Shown here one piece after another: positions 7,829-18,700 of a stretch of 45,729 bases of DNA. Under the pieces are notes generated by a model, which saw only the letters and a program-made list of their open reading frames with translations, had not been told where the DNA came from and did not search any database. Numbering within the stretch: position 1 is the stretch's first letter; each line of letters starts with the position of its first letter. The stretch comes from Lachnospiraceae bacterium (lineage in GTDB: Bacteria > Bacillota > Clostridia > Lachnospirales > Lachnospiraceae). Both the position numbers and the translations under genes were made by a program. Location: assembly GCA_015057635.1 (NCBI GenBank), contig SVEB01000013.1, forward strand, positions 1 to 45,729, written 5' to 3'.

Positions 7829-9490
7829 TTAATACAGCTGCTGGATATACTGATAATCCCACTCTTTCGCAGCCTTCTTCGCACGCTGGTAGGAAACATT
7901 GAATCCGCGGATTCCTCTTCCTTCTGATTGAATCAAAATACGATTTCCAAAACTGATCAGATCCCAGGTTCCCAAATCACTGTAATCAATCGTAGCAGAT
8001 TTCATCTGCCCGCCAGTCAGATTCTTCTCTTCTAATAACGGCATTACGTAAGGTGCTGCATCTGCTGACAGCATGGCAAGATAGGTAATCTCATCTCTCG
8101 ATAAATCAGCATCATGCTTCATATTATAAGATGCAATCACCGCATCCGGCTTTCCAAAGGAAAGGATAATAAAGCAGATGGAAACAGCGGCAACACAATA
8201 GCGAAACAGAGGAAATCCTTCACGAAGAATGCCAATAATCGCTCCCGTCATAAGCAGACAGTTAAGTACTAAAAACCATACTACCATCAAACGTAACATC
8301 GTCAGATGATAAACGCTGATATACAAAATGATGCGGTATCCCGCTGAAAAGATCATTCCAAATGTACACGCTGAAAAAATTAAAAGTAAAATCTGAAGCA
8401 CTTTGCTCTCCTTTGCCTCTTTTAAGCAGCATAACACAACAATAAAGTTAATCAATGTAACAACAAGAAGTTCAAAGAAACCTTCCCTTGCATATTCTGC
8501 ATAAGTCATGCCTGCCGGAAGCATCGATTCGCTTCTGCCCAAAAGCATCACGATCTGAATCCCTACATAAATGACATATACTGCTGTAAGGCTTGCTACA
8601 ACGGTAATAAACGTATAGGATCTGCTCTTTGCTTCCCTGCACATTCTGTTCCATGCATCCTTTTCATTAAACTGGTCATCCAGACAGCATACTGCCTTAA
8701 TTACCGCATAACACAAAATCGCCATGACAAATGCAAGAATCAGAATAAATAATGGATCTCCCGAAACAAAAATTCCTTTCATAATGGAAGAAGTAATTCC
8801 AGAAAAGATGGCATCCGAACTGGCTAGCAGAGAGATCACCACAAAAAGGATCGGAATTGCAATACACAAACCGGTTAAAATCTGAATTACCTTTTCACTT
8901 CTTTTCTTCTTTCTTGTTTTAGCGTACTCCACACCATCCATAAATGGATACATAAATCCGAAAATACTTAAAAAAAACATATGAATCATCACGCCAAAAT
9001 ATTTTCCAACTGACCATTCCTTCTCACCGGTAATCTCTACGATCAGACTGAGCTCTAACAGCATTAAGATTGCTACTGTGTCAAGAAGCCATAAAAACTC
9101 CGACGCTGTAAACATAGCTGACAATGAAATTAAAAATGCAGCTCCATAGCAAAACTTCGTATAATATCTGTTCTTTAAAAACTTCTCGATACTCCCCTTG
9201 CTGTGTAAGTTTTCATCCTTTTGTCCAGGATGTTCTGCTTCTGCTATGTTCTGCAGCTCGTTTTCATCCACTTTCTTCTGTCCCCTTAAATTATATAGTT
9301 CCTTTGAAACCTTATTTAGCAGCACAACAGTGATGCCAGTAAAAACCGTATAGCTTAGTCCCAGCCCTGCCTTGTAAAAACACGCTGCAAACAGTACACC
9401 AAAAATCAAGCTGATCGTACCAAATGTTAAAAACCTTTCTGTCATTCTATCCTGCATGAAATGATGTTTTTTCTGCACTTCTTCTGGCAT
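7829..9490 (-). CDS. DUF4173/DUF4153-type polytopic membrane protein
   Basis: This 553-residue protein has about twelve hydrophobic segments from residue 20 to 410 and a soluble C-terminal tail of about 140 residues. The segment ILFVVISLLASSDAIF and the charged KTRKKKRSEKVIQILTGLCIAIP before it are typical of the DUF4153/DUF4173 families of unknown function. The tail (LSADAAPYVMPLLEEKNLTGGQ...RGIRGFNVSYQRAKKAA) is probably exposed outside, although topology is inferred. Its ATG overlaps the TAA of the XRE regulator (TAATG), so it is translationally coupled to it. The operon order DUF2975 - XRE - DUF4173 suggests a membrane function controlled by the small repressor. No transport or enzymatic motif was recognised. 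Confidence 0.8.
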   Translation of the reverse strand: MPEEVQKKHHFMQDRMTERFLTFGTISLIFGVLFAACFYKAGLGLSYTVFTGITVVLLNKVSKELYNLRGQKKVDENELQNIAEAEHPGQKDENLHSKGSIEKFLKNRYYTKFCYGAAFLISLSAMFTASEFLWLLDTVAILMLLELSLIVEITGEKEWSVGKYFGVMIHMFFLSIFGFMYPFMDGVEYAKTRKKKRSEKVIQILTGLCIAIPILFVVISLLASSDAIFSGITSSIMKGIFVSGDPLFILILAFVMAILCYAVIKAVCCLDDQFNEKDAWNRMCREAKSRSYTFITVVASLTAVYVIYVGIQIVMLLGRSESMLPAGMTYAEYAREGFFELLVVTLINFIVVLCCLKEAKESKVLQILLLIFSACTFGMIFSAGYRIILYISVYHLTMLRLMVVWFLVLNCLLMTGAIIGILREGFPLFRYCVAAVSICFIILSFGKPDAVIASYNMKHDADLSRDEITYLAMLSADAAPYVMPLLEEKNLTGGQMKSATIDYSDLGTWDLISFGNRILIQSEGRGIRGFNVSYQRAKKAAKEWDYQYIQQLY

Positions 9491-9702
9491 TACTCTTCCT
9501 CCTTCACATACTCGATAATATCCCCTGGCTGACAGTCAAGTGCCTTGCAGATTGCCTCTAATGTAGAAAAGCGAATTGCCTTTGCTTTATTGTTCTTAAG
9601 AATGGATAGATTCGCTAATGTCAGATCTACTTCCGCCGCAAGTTCCGTCAGACTCTTTTTTCTCTTTGCCATCATTACATCAAGATTAATTATAATTCCC
9701 AT
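9490..9702 (-). CDS. Small XRE/Cro-type HTH regulator (YozG-like)
   Basis: This 70-residue protein is almost wholly one helix-turn-helix domain: LTELAAEVDLTLANLSILKNNKAKAIRFSTLEAICKALDCQPGDIIEYV. The final CQPGDIIEY is the usual end of the short YozG group that is encoded next to DUF2975 proteins. The ATG at 9702 is preferred over the GTG at 9705 because AGGAGG lies 5 nt away (9708-9713). That SD overlaps the stop codon of the DUF2975 gene. It probably acts as a dimeric repressor of its own operon; the palindrome at 10268-10304 over the operon promoter is the obvious candidate operator (inference). Confidence 0.9.
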   Translation of the reverse strand: MGIIINLDVMMAKRKKSLTELAAEVDLTLANLSILKNNKAKAIRFSTLEAICKALDCQPGDIIEYVKEEE

Positions 9703-9711
9703 CACATCCTC

Positions 9712-10158
9712 CTATATTGTCAGATCATTTTCCTCTTTGTAAATAACAGCCTGCTTGAATACTTGGGATAAGACAAGGGAGAATAATCCTGCTATTGTAA
9801 ACACAAGAATGATCACTAAAACAGCCGGTGTAATCGCAAAGAGCAACCTTACGACAGATACCCCCGCAATCAGGAAACTATAAAATCCCATCTTCTTTAA
9901 AGACTGTACATTTTCCATTACAAATGGATCCTCTTTTAATACTGTGTTAAACATCTTTCTTAATTCATAAAAAATTGCAAGTGCAAGTATTCCCGATACA
10001 ATGAATACTACTACCATCTGCCAATAATACCGTTCAAAAACCGGAATCTGCTTTCCTGCCATACGAATCACCCATGGCACGCTCACTAACACTGCTATCC
10101 CAAAATAAAAGAATACATCAATCATCGATTTCGTGAATATTGCTAACTTTGATCTCAT
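9712..10158 (-). CDS. DUF2975 membrane protein
   Basis: This 148-residue protein has four predicted membrane helices (MIDVFFYFGIAVLVSVPWVI, WQMVVVFIVSGILALAIFYEL, FYSFLIAGVSVVRLLF, AVLVIILVFTIAGLFSLVL). The central signature ELRKMFNTVLKEDPFVMENVQSLKKMG is typical of DUF2975. Such proteins usually precede a YozG-type regulator, as here, and may be membrane sensors or targets linked to it. That role is inferred from gene order only. It is the first gene of the operon behind the promoter at 10242-10270. Confidence 0.85.
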   Translation of the reverse strand: MRSKLAIFTKSMIDVFFYFGIAVLVSVPWVIRMAGKQIPVFERYYWQMVVVFIVSGILALAIFYELRKMFNTVLKEDPFVMENVQSLKKMGFYSFLIAGVSVVRLLFAITPAVLVIILVFTIAGLFSLVLSQVFKQAVIYKEENDLTI

Positions 10159-10241
10159 CTTTTTTCTCCTTATCCTTCTTTTTATAATTTCTTTTCATAA
10201 TTCTTTTTATGATTTCTTTTCATTTCCATCCGTTCTTCAAT

Positions 10242-10304
10242 AAAATACCATATGAAGTTTTGAAAGTCAATAATAATTTATCGTTTTTCAATAAATTATT
10301 ATTG
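10242..10304 (-). promoter_or_regulatory. Promoter and palindromic operator of the DUF2975-XRE-DUF4173 operon
   Basis: On the minus strand TTGACT (10265-10270), a 17-bp spacer and TATTTT (10242-10247) form a good promoter. A perfect inverted repeat with 14-bp arms (10268-10281 and 10291-10304) covers the upstream edge of the -35 box, the usual position for a repressor site. Autoregulation by the XRE protein is inferred. Confidence 0.6.
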
Positions 10305-10335
10305 TTTTTTATTTTGCCGCGGTATCAAAACAAAA

Positions 10336-10419
10336 AAGCATGATATCATATATTCTTTTCTCAGGATTATTCCCCAATCCTTTTATAGGCCAATCCTAAA
10401 GAACATACTGTTATCATGC
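10336..10419 (-). terminator. Terminator with long branched stem behind the substrate-binding protein gene
   Basis: AAGCATGATA and TATCATGCTT form the outer stem; AGGATT/AATCCT pairs inside. On the minus strand the right arm runs into TTTTTTGTTTT. It lies about 210 bp past the stop at 10625. Confidence 0.65.
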
Positions 10420-10486
10420 TTCTTACTATATGCGATTTTTTATTTAACCTGTTTAACAACAAATACTTTATTTAATAGCTAATACT

Positions 10487-10511
10487 GATCATAGTTTATC
10501 CGTACTGTATC
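10487..10511 (-). repeat. 25-bp dispersed motif, copy 2
   Basis: This copy matches 6735-6759 at 22 of 25 positions, keeping GATCATAGT, ATCCGTACT and TATC. Like copy 1 it lies past a minus-strand stop codon and is followed in that direction by a large hairpin. Confidence 0.6.
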
Positions 10512-10624
10512 TTTTTCACTTTTCTTTTTCACTTTTGCTTATTTCTTAATGAATTTCCTTCCATTCCTTCTGATAATCCAATGCCATAGAAGATTCACTT
10601 TCAAACAACGATCTTCCGTTTTTT

Positions 10625-11740
10625 CTATCTGCTGTAATAGAAATCATCATTTGGAAGGTTTCCTCCTACTGATTGTGGATTTGCAGTATATAAAACATTT
10701 AAATAACCGCTTAATTTTTCTTTCATATCTGCACCATCGATATATGTAATATTACAATATGGGAGCGCTTTCTCCGCCACCTGAGCGGCTATGATATCAA
10801 AACTTTCAATCATGGCTGCTGCCTCTTTGGTATTTGCATTCACATAATCAACACTTGCTTTATAGGAATCTAAGAAAGCATCTACTGCTTCTTTGTTATT
10901 TTTAACGAATTCCCTGCGAGCCACTACAACACCAGTAAGAAGAGAACTCTTTACTTCTTCATTCTCCTGAACGGCATCCCATTCTGCTGTCAGATCCAAT
11001 GCAATGCGGATTGTATCATTCTTCATCTGAGCAGTTGTCACAAATGGCTGTGGAAGCATTGCGATTCCATTTTCAGTAGAAGCTAATGCCGCAACACACT
11101 CTGCATGTTCTGATTTCCATTCAATCGTAACATCCTTTTCCGGATTGATTCCGTTTTTCTCTAAAATATAATTCAGAGCATATTCCGGTGTAGCACCTTT
11201 ACCGCTCGCATAGATTGTCTTGCCCTTTAAATCTGCTACAGACTGAACGCTGTCTCCGCTTTCCACAATATAAATAACGCCTAATGTATTGATTGCCAGA
11301 ACTTCAACTTCGCCTTTTGTGTTATTGTATAATACGCTTGCAAGGTTTGCTGGCACAGCGGCTATATCTACCTCTCCTTTTACTAATAAAGGGGTAATCT
11401 CATCAACAGCGCCCGCAATCGTAAATGCATATTCCGCATTTTCTTTCTTTGCATCTTCATCCATTAACTGTACCATTCCCATTGAGGTAGGTCCTTTTAA
11501 TGCTGCTACACGTACAATTTCTTTTTCTGTATCTTCAGCTGGTGCTATCCCTTCCGGCTGTGCGTTTTCTTTTGCTGCAGTATCTTCTTTATCTGCTGGT
11601 GTTACTTGGGCTTGCTGTGTCACTTCGGCTTTCCCGCTATTATCTTCTGCTCCATTATTTTCTGTCTTGCTTGTAGAACATCCTGTTAATAGCATACCAG
11701 TCATTACGACGGATAACGCAATGGCTAAAAACTTTTTCAT
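10625..11740 (-). CDS. ABC transporter substrate-binding lipoprotein (SsuA/NMT1-like fold)
   Basis: This 371-residue lipoprotein has the signal peptide MKKFLAIALSVVMTGMLLTGC with a lipobox ending at Cys21. A charged, Ala/Glu-rich linker reaches to about residue 75. The binding domain then starts with VRVAALKGPTSMGMVQLMDE and contains LLVKGEVDIAAVPANLASVLY and SVADLKGKTIYASGKGATPEYAL, matching the periplasmic-binding type II group of nitrate/sulfonate/thiamine-precursor binders. The ligand cannot be read from sequence. Neither an ABC permease nor an ATPase gene is adjacent, so it works with components encoded elsewhere or is a relict. The likely promoter is an extended -10 (TGATACAAT) about 55 bp upstream of the start. 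Confidence 0.88.
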   Translation of the reverse strand: MKKFLAIALSVVMTGMLLTGCSTSKTENNGAEDNSGKAEVTQQAQVTPADKEDTAAKENAQPEGIAPAEDTEKEIVRVAALKGPTSMGMVQLMDEDAKKENAEYAFTIAGAVDEITPLLVKGEVDIAAVPANLASVLYNNTKGEVEVLAINTLGVIYIVESGDSVQSVADLKGKTIYASGKGATPEYALNYILEKNGINPEKDVTIEWKSEHAECVAALASTENGIAMLPQPFVTTAQMKNDTIRIALDLTAEWDAVQENEEVKSSLLTGVVVARREFVKNNKEAVDAFLDSYKASVDYVNANTKEAAAMIESFDIIAAQVAEKALPYCNITYIDGADMKEKLSGYLNVLYTANPQSVGGNLPNDDFYYSR

Positions 11741-11838
11741 ATTCTTTTCCTCACTTTCTTATAACAGTTTCTGCTAATAAGCCTTTCCTATTGTATCACC
11801 CTTTTATGTTTTTGTGTTATTTTTTTACATGTTTCTCA

Positions 11839-11881
11839 TAAAAAAAGAGGCTCTGATCATTTTCCACCAGAACCTCTTGCT
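11839..11881 (-). terminator. Terminator of the zinc-ribbon coiled-coil gene
   Basis: AAGAGGTTCTG and CAGAGCCTCTT pair with one G-T, followed by a run of seven T on the minus strand, directly after the stop at 11883. Confidence 0.85.
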
Positions 11882-11882
11882 T

Positions 11883-12518
11883 TTATTCTTCTGTATCTTT
11901 CTTTTCTGAATTCGTGGATGCCTCTTCTTCGCTTCCTATGGACGGATTTTCTTCGGATTCTATAGATAAACTCTCTACAGATTCTGTAGATGGGTCTTCT
12001 TCAGAAACAACACTCCCAGCAGGCACTGCATTTTCTTTCTGTACATCCTCTTCTGAAACAGACTCTTTAGCCAGATCTTCCTCTTCTTCGGAAACATTCT
12101 GCTGTTTGTCTGTATCCAGTGTAGTTTTAGAGTCGGATTCTTCTTCTGATTCCTCAGGCTTTGCAGATGCGATAGGAGCACCACACCCTGGGCAGAATGC
12201 TGAACCTGCCGGGATCTCAGATCCACATGTCATACAAACCTGAATTCCCTTAATGGCCTGAATCTGACGATGCAGCTTATTGATCTCATGACGGAGTGCG
12301 GCAACCTGTTCACACTGTTTCACATACATAGCGTTTTCATCATTCTTATTTGCTTCATAATATGCTTTTCCGATTTCTTCATACGTATGACGGATCAATT
12401 CCTCTTTTGCATTAATCTGACCATTCAGACTGGTTACTTCTGCGAGTTCCTTTGCTTTCTTTGCTACATCTCGCCCTTTGCTTGATAAGGTTTCACCTAA
12501 TTTATCAAAAAATGCCAT
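11883..12518 (-). CDS. Zinc-ribbon protein with N-terminal coiled coil and acidic tail
   Basis: The 211 residues form three zones. Residues 1-90 are helical and charged (AKKAKELAEVTSLNGQINAKEEL...EQVAALRHEINKLHRQI), likely a coiled coil. About residues 93-115 hold a zinc ribbon, CMTCGSEIPAGSAFCPGCG, with four Cys. The last 90 residues are disordered-looking and very acidic, with repeating SEEE/SIESEEN/STESVES units. Such zinc-ribbon proteins are common in Firmicutes without a defined role. The promoter at 12560-12588 and terminator at 11839-11881 make it a single-gene unit. The Ser/Glu tail may mediate binding to basic partners (inference). Confidence 0.75.
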   Translation of the reverse strand: MAFFDKLGETLSSKGRDVAKKAKELAEVTSLNGQINAKEELIRHTYEEIGKAYYEANKNDENAMYVKQCEQVAALRHEINKLHRQIQAIKGIQVCMTCGSEIPAGSAFCPGCGAPIASAKPEESEEESDSKTTLDTDKQQNVSEEEEDLAKESVSEEDVQKENAVPAGSVVSEEDPSTESVESLSIESEENPSIGSEEEASTNSEKKDTEE

Positions 12519-12559
12519 AATGCTTCCTCCTCTGCTTGTCTATTAATATTCCTACACTC

Positions 12560-12588
12560 ATTATATTGATATCCGAGAAATTTTTCAA
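12560..12588 (-). promoter_or_regulatory. Strong sigma-A promoter of the zinc-ribbon gene
   Basis: On the minus strand TTGAAA (12583-12588) and a perfect TATAAT (12560-12565) are 17 bp apart, about 40 bp before the ATG at 12518, which has GAGGAGGA in front. Confidence 0.7.
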
Positions 12589-12635
12589 ATATAATTTTAT
12601 TGTTTTACCTGAATTCGTATGACAGAACAAACAAC

Positions 12636-12692
12636 AAAGAGCAGTGCATAGAATCAGACCTTTTGGTCATGCTTTTATGCACTGCTCTTTTT
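12636..12692 (-). terminator. Terminator of the giant PL11/CE12 gene, probably bidirectional
   Basis: AAAGAGCAGTGCATA and TATGCACTGCTCTTT are perfect 15-bp arms; GACC/GGTC pair inside the loop. T-rich tracts flank both sides. It lies about 55 bp past the stop at 12747. Confidence 0.85.
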
Positions 12693-12746
12693 ATCCTATG
12701 TTCTGCTATAAGGAATGTGGTTTACCACGGATTCACTTACTATTTC

Positions 12747-15700
12747 TTATTTTACCCGAACACGGACACTCTTAAATGTCGTACCGTCATATGCATAGAC
12801 AATAGCGGATCCTGGATTTAATGCTGTTACTTCGCCGGTTTCTGCATCCACAGATACGATATCCGGAGTTATGGTGCTCCATACAATCACACCGGAAAGA
12901 CCTTCCGAAGCTGCCGTAAATACTGCGCTCTCTCCCACACTCATCGATGACTTATAAGATGTAATGGTTACAGATGGCTCCTTTACGACTACCTTTGTTA
13001 CATACGTTCTTGTTTCTCCCTGGTATGTGATCGTCGTTGTGATCTTTGTTACACCTTGGTTCTCAAGCTGGATCGTATCATTCATTACGGTTGCAGCCAG
13101 TTCATTTGACGATGCATACGCAATTGTTACATCGCTTTCTGCCATGCCTTCCGGAAGCACAATTCCTAAGTCGCACCACTCTGTTGTATAGAAGGATAAG
13201 GAGGATGGAACATAGATATCATCCATGCTTGGTGCAGGAGCCGGTGTCGGTGTCGGTTCCGGACTTGGGGTTACAACCGGTGACGGAGTTACCTCTGGTG
13301 TTGGAGTTACCTCTGGAGATGGGGTTACTGTCACTTCTGGGCTTGGTGTCGGACTAACCGTTACGGATGGACTTGGTGTAACGCTTACAGATGGTGTCGG
13401 TGCAACGGTTGGAAGCGGTGCATCCGGATCAACCGGTGTTAGTTCAATACCATTTAATCTTGCCGTAATCGCATCGGAAGCTGTTGCGGTATCATCATAT
13501 AAGGTAATGCTGAAATGTCCTAATGCAACACCGCTTACCGTACTGATCGTATCGGATTCCGGAATCGTAACGGTATAGATACAAGCCGGTGCTGAGAACT
13601 GACCGCCGCCTGCAGATGTCTGCGTATAAACGGTTCTGCCATCTACTTCTTCTGCTGCCGTATTCGTTGAAACAACTTCTTCTCCATCACCAAAATAGAA
13701 CTTGGTTGTATTGTTTGATAATTTATCTCCTGTGTATACATATACATAGTAGGTTCCAGCTGGCATATCTGCTGAGAAGGTATATGGATCGCCGCCCTCA
13801 CTGTATACATAATCTCTGAAATGTGCTCCGCCTGCTGATGTCTCATATGCCGGCATTACACGGTCAAATCCAAAGTGCTGGCCGTTGTCTAACATATTCT
13901 CCTCATATACCATGGTTCCAAGACCCTGCATTACTGGTGTTCCTAATGTAGTTAGGCCACCGTCACCGCTTAATTTAGCAGCACCGGATACTGCGGATGT
14001 CTCTGTACCAAAGTCGATCAGGATTTCTCTTGCTGCCTCTCTTACGGTCAATCCTTCATACGCGCTGCGAAGAGCGGTTAATAAGGATTCGTACTGCTGT
14101 GTATAAGATACACCCTTCTCAATTGCTTCTTTTGCTTCTGCTAATGCTTCTGCTAATGCCTGATAAGAAGAGATCGTGTAATCTACCTCTGATAGATTTG
14201 CTGCATCAATTTTTTCCACCAGTTCTCTTAATTCACTAATATCGATTTCTGCTACTGTCACGGCTTTCTTCTGCTCTAAGATCAGGGCATTCAGTCTGCC
14301 GCTCACAGCTAACTTAATCTGTGTATCAGCTGTAACAGTGAATTCCATATCTGTATAACTTACTTCGCCACCAACGCTTGACAGTGTTACATCGCTTACC
14401 AGTGTATTTCCTGTTGTAACATCTGTTATCGTTACATTAGACTTATTGTTTGCTCCGGACAGTAAGTCACCACAGTAAACTCGCATAAAGTAATCTCCTG
14501 CCGGAATATCTGCTAAGAAAGTAGGCTCCAGCGCAAAATCATCAAATAGGCTGTCTCCTGTACCACGGTTACGTCCGTTTAATGCTGTTTCGAATCCATA
14601 TCCTTTTTCTGCTGAATACAAATCAGAAGTAAGAAGGGATACATATCCATCTGTTAAGTAAGCATTGGTTCCGCTGATAAAATCAACGTCTGCATACAGG
14701 CTGTATGGAGCGATCACATCTGCAGTATCAACGCCTTCTAACCAGTAATCAATCGTATCAATTGCAGTAACGATCTTATCCTTTACTCCACCCATTGTTG
14801 CAATCACGGCATTCAGTTGATCCAGTGCGGTCTTCATCTTCTCCATAGAGCTTTCTGTATAAAGTGCTGCGTTTTCGATTGCTTCATTTGCTTTGGCAAT
14901 CAGTTCATCACCAACTGCAGTATCTGCTGCCGGCATTCCTTTTACTGTCTTTAATGCAGCTTTTGTAGCTAACATCTTGGAAATAAGGGAAGCATCGTAT
15001 TCCAGCGGTGTTGTGTTATCTGCCATAAGACCAAGTTTTACATTTAATACAGCGATTGCATCTTTTGCTGTGTTCCATGCTGTTTCATCATAAGTCTTTA
15101 CTTCCTCTACATATGTGCTGATCACAAGTGCATTAAAGTTAGCCAGCTTACCAGCATTCTCACCTTTGATGATGATCTGTCCAGGCTCGGTAAGTGTTAC
15201 TTTCACGCTCTTTGCGATCTGGTCTGGAGTTGAATCTGTCATAACAGCGTTGCCTACAGAATATCCATTAATGAAATACTGTGCGTTCTGATAAAATGCA
15301 AGATTCCATGTTACATACGTATATAAGGAAACCATATAAGTTCCTGCCGGTACATCTACTGCAAACTCAAGATTATCTGCTCTTACAGCATCCTTGCATG
15401 CAGAAGCCAGAATGATCTCATCCTCTGTAGCATTCTCACTTGTTAATACACCGGAATCTAACCGGTCATAAGAAATGATACTTGCATCGGATATGAATCC
15501 ATATCCTGCTTCAGCACTATATGCTCCATTGGTAATCGCGGTAAATCCGGTTGCTGTGCCATCTTTCGAACCAAAGTCAAACCGATACAGTGCCTTAGGC
15601 ATCATATCTTCTACGTTTGGATTTGGATCTACAACCACTTCTGCTGCTTTCGTTGCTTCATTTGCTGCTTCTGACGCCGCAGCTAAAGTATCGTTTCCTG

Positions 15701-18700
15701 CTAAGGTAAATACACCGAAGTTATTTCCTGCATAAGCATATGCTAATACGGAAGCCATGCCATTTCTTACAGTAACCGTAGCGGAAGCACTTCTTACCGT
15801 TACAAGACAGTAATCGGTATAAACCGTACAATCTGTTGTAGCAGAATCTGCTCCATTTGCAACTGCTGCTGTAATGATAGCAGTGCCATCGGATACTCCG
15901 GTTACTTTTCCGGATGCGTCCACAGTTGCAATGCTCTCATCGGATGAATAGTAAACCACACTCTTTCCTTCTAATCCATCCATCGTAACGGCTAAGGTCT
16001 TTGTCTCTCCCTTTCCGATATCTGCCTGATTAGAAGCAAAGGAAACTTTAGGTGTCTGTTCGCTTAATGCTGCCTTTAATGTATCTAACTGAGCATCTTT
16101 ATCATATGCGCTGATCTGATTTGCTAATAAGCCACAGTACATAACCGCACCATTTCTCTGTAAATGAACGGTATCGGACATGTACATGTTAAGAGCATTC
16201 ACTGCTGTTTGTCCCATCTCATTTAACAGAGCATAGCTTTCACCCATCAGGTCTAATACCGGTACATTCTCTTCCTCAGCCATCTCAAGCATTACCTGAC
16301 GGTATGCTTCAAAGCGATGATCCCATGCACCATTCTCTACGATATTTAATGCGATTGGCGTTACTAATACGAAGGTTGCCCCTCTTTCTTCTACTGCATT
16401 CTTATAATTCTCAAGATAGGTTCTGAAGTCTTCTAAGGAAAGGTAACGATTTGGTCTTGCCATATTGGAGTCATTATGTGTGAACTGTGCCAGTACATAA
16501 TCGCCTTCCTTTACATTTAACAGAACTTCATTCAGTCTGCCTTCCTCTAAGAATGATTTAGAGCTTCTTGCATCTCTTGCATAGTTCTTTACTTCGGCGG
16601 AATCCGTCTTATAGTAAGCGTATCCTTCGCTTGTCTCTTCCACGATGGAGGAGTCATCTGCACCATTAAACAGCTGATAGAATACCTGTCCCCATCCGGT
16701 ACGGTAATTGGATTTTGTATAGGTCTGAACAGTGGAATCACCAAGGACATAAACACATGGTACCTCTCCCTTTGCTTCCTTAGCGACTTTTGTTACGCTA
16801 ACGCCCTTTACATAAACAGTCTTAACCGTTGCTTCGCTTAAAGCTGCAGCATCAGATGGCTGTTCAAAACGAAGGGTAAGACTTCCGTCTGTTAATGCAA
16901 TCTTAAATGTAACAGTCTTCGTCTGCCCTGCGGATAAAGAAGCAGATGCGATTTCAGATTTGCCATGATCACCGGATGCGTAACGAACGATATCTTCTGC
17001 TTTCACGACTACATCCATTGCACTCTTTGTTGGATTGGTAAAGGTTACATTCACTTCATAATTTCCATTTGGAAGGTCCAAATCGAAGGATGATGTATTC
17101 TCATATGGAATTGCATCCTCATCTCTGCCGCCTTCATTTTCGGACCATACAAGAGCATTCACTGCCAGATAGTCAGATCCGGACTCACTCTTATTGATAT
17201 AAGAAACGCCTGGAACCTTGCTTAACTCTCTTGCATGATATACACCGTCTTCTCCCCATCCTGCGGCTGCCACTGGATACGTGAAGTTATAAAATCCATT
17301 TGCACCGGCTGTATAGATGCTGTCTGCATTCACTGCTGCATTGGCACCAAACAGATATGCGGTTCCGGTAACGGTTACTGTCATTTCTGCTTTTACACCG
17401 GATGCTGTCTTTGCTGTAATCACAGCTGTTCCTGCTGCCACACCGGTAATCATGACACTCTTGCCATTTCCGGATACGGTAGCGATGCTTTCGTCAGAAC
17501 TTGTAAAGGTAAATCCTTCATTGGCATCTGCCGGAACTGTTGTAATGGTCATTGTCTTAGAAAGACCTGCTGTAACGGTAATGCCCTCTTCTGCAAATGA
17601 TGCGCTTTCTGCTGCAATCTTATTTGGAACGGCATTTACCGCTTCTTTTAAGATCTGCTCTGCATAAGCATAGTCATCTGCTGTCATAAATCCAATGTTA
17701 TGTTCAGCAATCTTGCAAACAGCTTCTGCTTTTACAAAGATCTCATCGGTCAGATTTTCTGCAGATACGGTGCTCTTTGCTGCTTCATAAGCTTCTTTTG
17801 CTGCATCAAATGCTTTTGTATCAACGGATGGTACGTTAGCGCTATAGTAAATTGCAAAGTTGTCAAGATACGTATCCCAAAGAACGGATAAATCGTTGGA
17901 AGTTCCGTTATCCTGTTTACCTCTCATGCAAAGGAAGTTCATTAAGGTTACCTCGCTTGCATTTTCGGAGATTGGAATATCTTTTACTACTTTAGAAGGA
18001 GCAGTCTCATCATCTCTTGGAATCAGATATAAATCAGCCGTATGTGCTTCATAGTTAAATACGATTCTTACGTCATACCATAGTTCATTCGATAATCCAC
18101 AGTCGGTTGCCTGTGTATTGGCTGCATGGAATCCATCTCCGGTTAAATATCCGGTAGAATCCGTTGGATATTCACCTAATACATAGCCGATATGTCCGTT
18201 ATTGGATGTCTTTAAGGAGAAATACACTCCTGATGCATCGCTAAACTTGATTTCCGTTAAGTTTCTCTGATCCGGCTGTCCTGGATACCATTCAAATTCA
18301 ATGGTAAGAAGTTTGGAATCAACACCTGTGATAGCTTTCTGGATCTGACGTGTTCCGGCTGCCTCTACATACGCATTGGCCAGACGGTTTCCATCCTCCT
18401 CCATAATAACGTGTAACAGCTGATGTCCGGTTGTTCCCCATACGGAACCAACAGCCTCGCTCTGGAAGTCATCTTCCATAACGGTCTCGCTTGCGCGTTT
18501 CAGACCAGCTACTGCTTCTTTTAACTTAGCTAATACGTTCTCTAATGTCTCTTCCTTAATATCTTCTACATAAACAGCTTCTTTTGCGTTTTCTAATGCA
18601 ACTGCTAAGTTCGTATAAGACTCTGCTGTATAATGAGTGGAATCATGCATCTGATCCTCATATGTCTCAAGCAGTTCCATAATCTGATAAGAGGTACCCG

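Noticed and set aside
17235..17667. Plus-strand ORFs over 115 codons inside the giant gene
   Set aside because: They are antisense to well-defined modules of the giant enzyme, lack ribosome sites and have low-complexity composition.
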